Positions 57,636 through 64,000 of a stretch of 64,000 nt of DNA are shown here, piece after piece. The DNA is from Medicago truncatula. Its lineage: Eukaryota; Streptophyta; Magnoliopsida; Fabales; Fabaceae. Location of the stretch: NCBI RefSeq assembly GCF_003473485.1, contig NC_053048.1:18167001-18231000 (forward strand). The letters run 5' to 3'. Numbering within the stretch: position 1 is the stretch's first letter; each line of letters begins with the position of its first letter. The notes beneath the pieces were generated by a model. The model did no database searches. It was given only the letters and a program-made list of their open reading frames with translations, and was not told the DNA's origin. The translations under genes and the position numbers were made by a program.

Positions 57636-58109
57636 TTTTTTTCTCTCACTTGTTTAGAAGTTTTTGTTCTTCAAAAGAAAGAAGGGAGGATGATAAGAAA
57701 GAAGTAAAGAAATGATTTATGCTCTTTTCCCGGTAAGTTTTGCTCCTATCCAACCAAACTCACCAAAATACTAGTTAACTAATCCAAATATAAAATTCTG
57801 CATTAGTTAACTCACGCTACGTCAAGTGTAAAACACTGCGTGAGTTAACTCACACTCAGTCTGTGCAGCAAGCCAGAACTAACATAGACCTCTATTTTCT
57901 CTAAAATTTTCATTCCTTCATTCAGTCATTCACAATTGCATAAAATTTCCATTATTCATTCAAGCATTCATTCAATTAAGCATTCACTCATAATTAAATT
58001 ACGAAAATTAAATGAATAAAGTAATGTAAAATATCATAAAAACGCCAAAAGCACAAATGTAATATGATTACATCCAAATCCGACAAATTGTCATAAAAAA
58101 CTACAAAAG
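57636..58109. other. ATP12 upstream region and GTTAACTCACGC repeats
   Basis: Sequence just above 57635 should hold the ATP12 promoter (minus strand). 57815-57861 has TTAGTTAACTCACGC and GCGTGAGTTAACTCAC, the unit also seen at 953-1052. 57905-58000 has repeated CATTCATTCA words. Confidence 0.45.
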
Positions 58110-59400
58110 TCATAATGTTTCATCCCGTGGACTCCTACTCCTCCTCCGCGTAGCCGGCATCTGCTCTAGCATGCTCCATTCGGATTGTATGCCCGCGAAG
58201 AACCTCCTCTGGATTACGAAACACATCAGGATGACCCATTGCACTATCCACTCTGACTCTGATGTTGTTGATGATCTGGTATGGGTCGGGAGGATGTCTG
58301 ACCCACTATTGCTCAACAATAACCACCTCGTAGGGAGGGACATGACGAGGATGGGCATCAGCTGTGTAAGGAATGGCCGTAGGGGGGGTCGCAATAGGAT
58401 GTGATACACTACATAACCATGTCATATACCCCCTAGAATGACTCCACGTCTCGTTATCCAGAACCAGATCACCCCTCTCCTGCTGGCTGAGGACATGTAG
58501 AGCAAACTCCATGAAGGTCATAGCCATGTCCCCTGCCACAAGAGGCCCAATGTTTGTAGGAGGCCTGGGAACAGTCTAGACATACCCGTACTGCCTAAGA
58601 ACCCGCTCTGGCAAGTGACAGACCCTCCTGTCTTTGGCGGCCATGATCCATCCGGAGTACCAACATATGTCCTGAAAGGGCATAATGTCTCGTCGTCTCT
58701 CGTACAGTCTCCATATGACATGAGAACTGTCCAATAAATCAATGACACCTATGTAGTGTCCAAGATCACTAAATCCCTTGGGATGTTTCCATTGACTCAC
58801 AAGCGGGGCAAGAGCAGAGTTGTACTCATCATTACGAATCCTGGGAAGGAGATTCCTGAAGTGCGCAAAAACTCATCCCTGCAAACAGAAAGAAACAAAT
58901 TTATATCAGCAGAAGTATTATACAAACAATTATACATTTACGATCCAATAAGTAAAAAATAAGAAAAACAATTATTATCACAAACAAGGTTATATAACCA
59001 CCACAGGAGGCCACATATGAGTCGGAGATAAGAGATATATGCTCATATAGGAAAGCAAGACCCATCGCGCCCCATGCCCAGTCACCCAACTCGTCCATAT
59101 CTTGTAGCGCACGCAGCCATAACAGAGTAATGCTCCTGCTGTTCTTGCTGGCAAAAATGGTCAGCCCAGCAAGAGCAACAAAAACGCCTTAATGCAGGCC
59201 AGCCTAACTTGAGCCTGCTCCTCCTTTGTGTCAGGCTCAATCAGCTGATTACACCTATGAAATAGCTCCTCGTAGCGCCTCTTCAGTTTACCAAAACTGA
59301 CATGAGCAGCACCTTATCTTCCCACCTCCTTAGTAGCAACCTCCATTGTAAAAAGTAGGTCCTCCTACATCATTTGTATCCCCTCCTCACAAGTTAACTC
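58110..59400 (-). pseudogene. Plant mobile domain (MAIN-like) protein, decayed
   Basis: On the minus strand, fragments in shifting frames give KLKRRYEELFHRC, AFLLLLLG, DMDELGDWAWGAMGLAFLYE, then DIMPFQDICWYSGWIMAAKD and LPERVLRQYGYV, then TVPRPPTNIG. This is the aminotransferase-like plant mobile domain order (leucine-rich loop, WGxxxLxxLY, CWYSGW, LPERVLRQYGxVQ). TAG at 58578-58576 replaces the expected CAG in the RQYGYVQ-TVPRPP junction, and other stops and frame changes occur near 59160 and 58840. The domain occurs in host genes and in MULE and gypsy elements. With the flanking GTTAACTCACGC repeats I infer a dead transposon gene. Confidence 0.8.
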
Positions 59401-61104
59401 TCTATCATGAAGGAGTCTATAACGCCCTATTTTATTATTTATTTATTTTATTGATTTTAGATGTCTTTTTATAATTTAAGGGTCGTTACACTCAATGCAA
59501 CAAATCTTCACAAATTCCCCCTACGAATGCCCTTCAAACCTTCACCATTTCTCACACCATTATCTTACACTCTCTCCTCCTCTTCCTTCTACAATAATGT
59601 GTTTCCATCGTTGGCCTTTCATAAAAAAAGTTACTTTAGAAATTCAGAGATTGGATGAACGATCAATGAGGATGGTGACACGCTGCAAAGAAGCGCGATT
59701 TCTCTGGGTGTCATGTTGGTTTGGTTGGGTGCAAGATTGACCATCAAGGTCTCTTTCGCCCTAGAAAGGAAACAAACCTTACCCCAGCCCCCTTCCACCC
59801 ACCATCCTTTTCTCCTTCCCCATCCCATCCTACTTTCCTCTCCATCAGCTTGCATTGCATGTTTAACTTTAGATTTTTAATATATTAGCATTAGGTTTGA
59901 ATATTTTATGTAATAAGCTTAAAAAGCTTTAAGCTTCAGCTTTATTTTATCGTAAATGTATTGATATATTAATAAAATGAGATTTGATTTGTATCATTTT
60001 TTTTCCTTTAATTTTGTTTATATTTGCATTTATTTATAATTTTGTCATTTATATTTATGTCGTCGAAATAATATAAACCACAATCTTTTTAAAAATTTGG
60101 GCAAAAGTAATTCAAGATTATATAATTCGAAAAACCTAACAAGCTTTTTCAGATTATATAATCCAAACAAATAGTATTTTTTGTTTAAAAAAAAGGTTTG
60201 TTTAACATGTGCAATATTGCGTAACCAAAAGTAGTAATTTTTTATTGAAAACAAACAATTATTTATTAAAAGTTACATATTTAATATAAAAAACACAAGT
60301 TTCAAATCAACGTACTACTTTAAACTTCTTAACATGTACAAATTTACACATGATAGAAAAACCCTTAAAAAAAGGCGCGTAAGAAACTACTATGATGGAA
60401 AAAATAATAGCCTAATTTTGATGGTCTCTTTAGTAAATGGGCAGCTACACTCACCAATTTATGCTTGCTGACCCGCCAGGTCGAGGCTAATTTGGCCAAA
60501 CCATCCCATTTACAACCATAATAATATGAAAATTGCTCTTCTCCAAATCAAAATTGCTTATTACCGCATAAACGGTCAAAAATAACCTCACTATTGAGTT
60601 AACCTCCACGTTCGATAAAACCAACGTTAGCTAAAAAGGAATAAACTTTTTTTTTTGACTGGTGATTTGTCTCCCTTTTTTAGGGGTTGAATATAGTGAT
60701 GTCAATATTTTTATTTCTTAGTACTAGAGCAACTGTCTTTGACCTTAAAAATGTATATTGACTCAATTGTCTTTGACCTTGAAAATGTTTATTGACTCAA
60801 TTTTGTGTCAATTCCAATCTCCATATTAATGAGTGACGCGTGATTATATCACAACTACAATTATAGTAAAGATGAATACGTATAAAATACATAATTTTAC
60901 TCCTTTTGTCACAAATCCTGTCTACATACAATTTCACATTCATAACTCCCCACCCCGCAAAAATAGAAGAAAAAAAAGAAACAAACTTTTTTTTTTAATG
61001 ACTGGCTATATATATTGGCAACATAAATGTATAGTATATGAAAAATCTACACCAAACCAAAATAGTTCATTATTTGGGAGAAAAAAAAGTTGAACAAAGA
61101 AATC
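59401..61104. other. Intergenic region before the cystinosin-like gene
   Basis: 59418-59490 (CTATAACGCCCTATTTTATT ... GGGTCGTTACA) has the wording of an LTR border but no partner was found. The ORFs at 59461-59740 show no domain. 60722-60805 repeats TTGACTCAATT-GTCTTTGACCTT. No gene supported. The cystinosin-like promoter should be within the last few hundred bases. Confidence 0.35.
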
Positions 61105-64000
61105 ATGTCTTCTTGGAATTCAGTTCCTCTGCATGTTTCTTATGAAGCTTTAGGGTGGTTTGCTTTTGTTTGTTGGTCAATTAGTTTTTGGCCTCAAGTG
61201 ATCTTAAACTTTCGCAGGAAAAGGTATTAATCCAGAAAACAATACCTCATAATTTTTTTTATTATGTTAGATTATTATATCTATATTTTGATCAATCTTG
61301 TTATTGTGTTTGATTAGTGTGGTTGGCTTGAACTTTGATTTCGTGTTGCTGAATTTGACAAAGCATACATCATATCTTATATACAATACATCTTTGTACT
61401 TTAGCTCTACAATTCAACAACAATATAGAGATAAATACGGCAAGAAAGAGGTTTGTGAATTTTTCAATTACCATTCAATTCAATATATTTATTGTCCTTT
61501 ATTATTGATGTTAAATTGATAATTTAGTTGCTCAAAAAAAATTGATAATTTAGTTGCTCAAAAAAAATTGATAATTTAGTTTTTATTATCTTGTGAAAAG
61601 AGACTAGTTTTTGTATACACTCTTAATCTGGCACCGTCGATGAAGCACAAACACTTATCTTATTGTATTAGACGTGTTCTGATATCGGATACTTATAACT
61701 ATATCGACGTATTAGGGTCCGTATCGTACCTATGTTTCACATGGCACTGTTATATTATATGAACTAGGATCTGGTTCGTGCTTATCGAAAAGATGTGCGG
61801 ATAGAAAGAGAAAGAGAAAGTGTAAAAACATTAAACTATCATATGGCCATTTACACTTTCATAAAAGTCAACGAGAAAAGAAAGAATGAGAAAATGACGT
61901 GTTACGGTTAGGAAGGAAGCATAATAAATGTGCGTTGAATGGGATCAATTAAAAGGAAAAAAAGTTAACTTTTAAATACATTGAATAATTTATGTATTTG
62001 GTCAAAAATCTAAACTTGATACATAAATTATTCAATATATTTAAAAAGTTAATTAATTTTTGTAAATAAAACGGGAGAGTTTATTTGTGAAAAACCTTAG
62101 TAACTTATATTTTATTTTAAAATTTAAAAGTCAAAAAGAAAAAAAGGAATTGTTTAGCGTAAATTTAATAGTGTGAGGAGTTGTTTTTCCTTTTTAAATG
62201 TCTTTTTATGGGAATTTTCTGCTCCTATCTAACTTTCTTTTTTGTATTTAAGTATTACCTCCTTTCTTTTTTAAGTGTCATTTTTTAACATTTTACACAA
62301 ACCAAGACACTCAATAAATGTTACTTTTTCTTATACAATAATTTATACTTTTACTATAATAGCCTTAGTCATTTAATATCTTATTTCATATATTTATCTC
62401 TCCGCAATAAATAACTAAGGGTAATGTTGGTAAAACAATATTTATTGTTGCATTGAACTTTGAAAGCGACAGTTAAATAGGAATAAAAAATTTCTCCAAA
62501 AGTGACACTTAAAAAGGAACGGAGGGAGTATATAAGTGCAAAGTAAGAGAAAAGAGTTGTGAGAAGAAAAATAAAAGACTCGTGAGTGTTAAAAAATAAA
62601 AGATAATTATTTATTATGAGAGAACGCGTAAAAAAATATGAATTTGCTGCAGAAAAAAGATAATAACCAACAATTATTTGTTACTAAAAGAAAAAAGATA
62701 ACATACACATGTGCAAAAAAATATGAATTTATTGGTAGATTAAAATGAGGGTATAATAGAAAAAAAATGTGCAAAAATACATATGTGGTGTTAATTTTCT
62801 AAAAAGACACTTGAAAAAAGAACAGATATATATTATTTTTGTCTACGATTTATGCAATATTGAGACTTTTTTGGTGTATCTGAGGACTGAGGTAGTCTTT
62901 AGTTCATGTTAAAGGGCTAAAGGAACTTGTGTGTGGCTTGGACAATCACTTCAACACCAATTTTTAGACCTCATCAAGTCATATTCAAAGACCTCTTTTT
63001 TATGTTTTTTTTTTTTTTTTAAAGTGTCCCAATAGGTCGAGAAAGTGCAAGTGTTTTGTTTATAAACTACTTTTAATCTCAATTCTCAAACAATGTAGGA
63101 CTTTTTAGGTGCATCACAACATAACATTAATTTGTTTTTGTTACTTTAACATAAATAACGTAGAGCTCAATTTATGATTGATATACTTGTATGCTAATAT
63201 TTGTAATTTGTTTTCTAATTTTCCTCCCTAAAATGTTTTAGATGTAAGATTTGTTGAATATGTGAATGATTACATTATATGGTAAACATGTCATTAGCTA
63301 TGTTCCATCATGCATTTCAGAAATTGACCCCTTATTTTTGTTCTTAATTTTGATTTTTTTTTTTTTTTTGAACATCTAAGGGACTGAGCTAACTAGCTAT
63401 TCTCCCACTGTTCTTGTTCATGTTTAAAAAAAATAAAAAATATTCATTTTTTTTTCTTTTTTCCAGATGATACCAGTGGCAGCAAATGATGTTGCATTCT
63501 CAGTCCATGCAGTACTACTAACAGCAGTTTCTTTGTTCCAGATTGCAATCTATGATGTTAGTACAATTTTCCTCTACCATTTAGCTTAATTTTTATTCTT
63601 GTCATGAATTTAAGATTATTCTAAATGTAACGATATTTCGATCATTTTTATGCAGCGTGGAAACCAGAAAGTATCTAAAATTGCTTGTGGAATAGTCACT
63701 GTTGCATGGACAACAGCAGTTGTGTGTTTCTTTATTGCATTGCACAATCATCATTGGCTCTGGCTTCTCTCAATCTTCACGTATGTTATCTGTTTTCATT
63801 TGTTACTACTTTTTAATTTTGATGTATTATGGTTTATGGAAGCTTTGTTTTGGAATTTTCTGACTTTTGTTGAAATTGATCAACTTGCAGTATCATTCAA
63901 GTTTCTATGACAGTCGTAAAATATATTCCTCAGGTTAGTATCGATTTTAATTTGTGTAATTTCATTTTAATTTCTATATACTTATGTTCATATTTCATAC
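61105..64000 (+). CDS. Cystinosin homolog (PQ-loop cystine/H+ transporter), 5' part
   Basis: Five exons are visible: 61105-61223, 61318-61450, 63467-63556, 63656-63780 and 63891-63933, all in frame with GT-AG borders. They encode 170 residues of a protein normally near 270; the rest lies beyond the window. It starts MSSWNSVPLHVSYEALGW. The first PQ-loop reads WPQVILNFRRKSVVGLNFD. Hydrophobic helices follow: LTKHTSYLIYNTSLYF, AFSVHAVLLTAVSLFQIAIY, GIVTVAWTTAVVCFFIAL and LLSIFTIIQVSMTVVK. The second PQ-loop begins at KYIPQ. The family exports cystine from lysosomes, with proton coupling; in plants the vacuole or endomembranes are the expected site. Intron 2 (2.0 kb) holds a MITE. The exon junctions fall at conserved positions (RRK|S; KKE|M; IYD|RG). 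Confidence 0.93.
62254..62530. mobile_element. Stowaway-like MITE in cystinosin-like intron 2
   Basis: The left TTACCTCCTTTCTTTTTTAAGTGTCA and the right end in reverse complement (TACTCCCTCCGTTCCTTTTTAAGTGTCA) are inverted ends. The TA-type borders and AT-rich interior match other members of the window's CTCCCTCCGT family. Confidence 0.8.

Noticed and set aside
59461..59740. Overlapping short ORFs after the mobile-domain pseudogene
   Set aside because: No recognisable motif and both frames stop quickly; treated as intergenic.

Overview
The window is nuclear DNA of a dicot plant, most likely a legume close to Medicago. This is inferred from the AT-rich composition, GT-AG introns, compact single-copy genes separated by nested transposons, and the families of CACTA, foldback MITE, LINE, Helitron and LTR elements. 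Nothing prokaryotic is present.

Layout. 1-1377 is repeat-derived flank. 1378-12092 is one complete CACTA (En/Spm) DNA transposon with TG-type 'CACTACTACAAAA' termini, AGCGCT-rich subterminal repeats and a 3-bp ATT target duplication. It carries a tnp2 transposase and a second gene ending in a Ulp1-type cysteine protease domain, both on the minus strand and both broken by frameshifts or stops. A foldback MITE and a tRNA-like relic sit inside it. 14.2-29.0 kb is a tandem duplication of a clade-2-type glutamate receptor-like (GLR) channel gene. The first copy (15291-20711) is intact and the second (23756-28644) has one nonsense codon. LINE pieces, MITEs and a minisatellite separate and interrupt the copies. 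29.0-32.8 kb holds nested MITEs and a LINE 3' end with a 34-C tract. 33241-37356 is SDH2, the iron-sulfur subunit of mitochondrial complex II, in two exons. 38099-38884 is a small two-exon gene for a secreted eight-cysteine peptide that I cannot assign to a family. 39-53 kb is a transposon graveyard: a foldback MITE, three Helitron-type 3' ends, a 3.3-kb probable solo LTR with a 5-bp target duplication, an 860-bp insertion between 16-bp direct repeats, and a gypsy integrase tail. 53581-57635 (minus) is ATP12, the assembly factor for the F1 part of mitochondrial ATP synthase. 58.1-59.4 kb is a decayed plant-mobile-domain (MAIN-like) pseudogene. 61105-64000 is the first five exons of a cystinosin-type PQ-loop lysosomal/vacuolar transporter, cut by the window end.

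How the genes relate. SDH2 and ATP12 both serve mitochondrial respiration, but they lie 16 kb apart on opposite strands, so I read this as coincidence. The GLR pair is a recent tandem duplication that includes upstream and downstream flanks and shows patches of unusually high identity, suggestive of gene conversion. The most interesting items for follow-up are the orphan cysteine-rich peptide, the 398-bp TG..CA element with 68-bp inverted ends in the ATP12 intron, the decayed but structurally perfect CACTA element carrying a protease domain, and the nested MITE with matching 9-bp target duplication.
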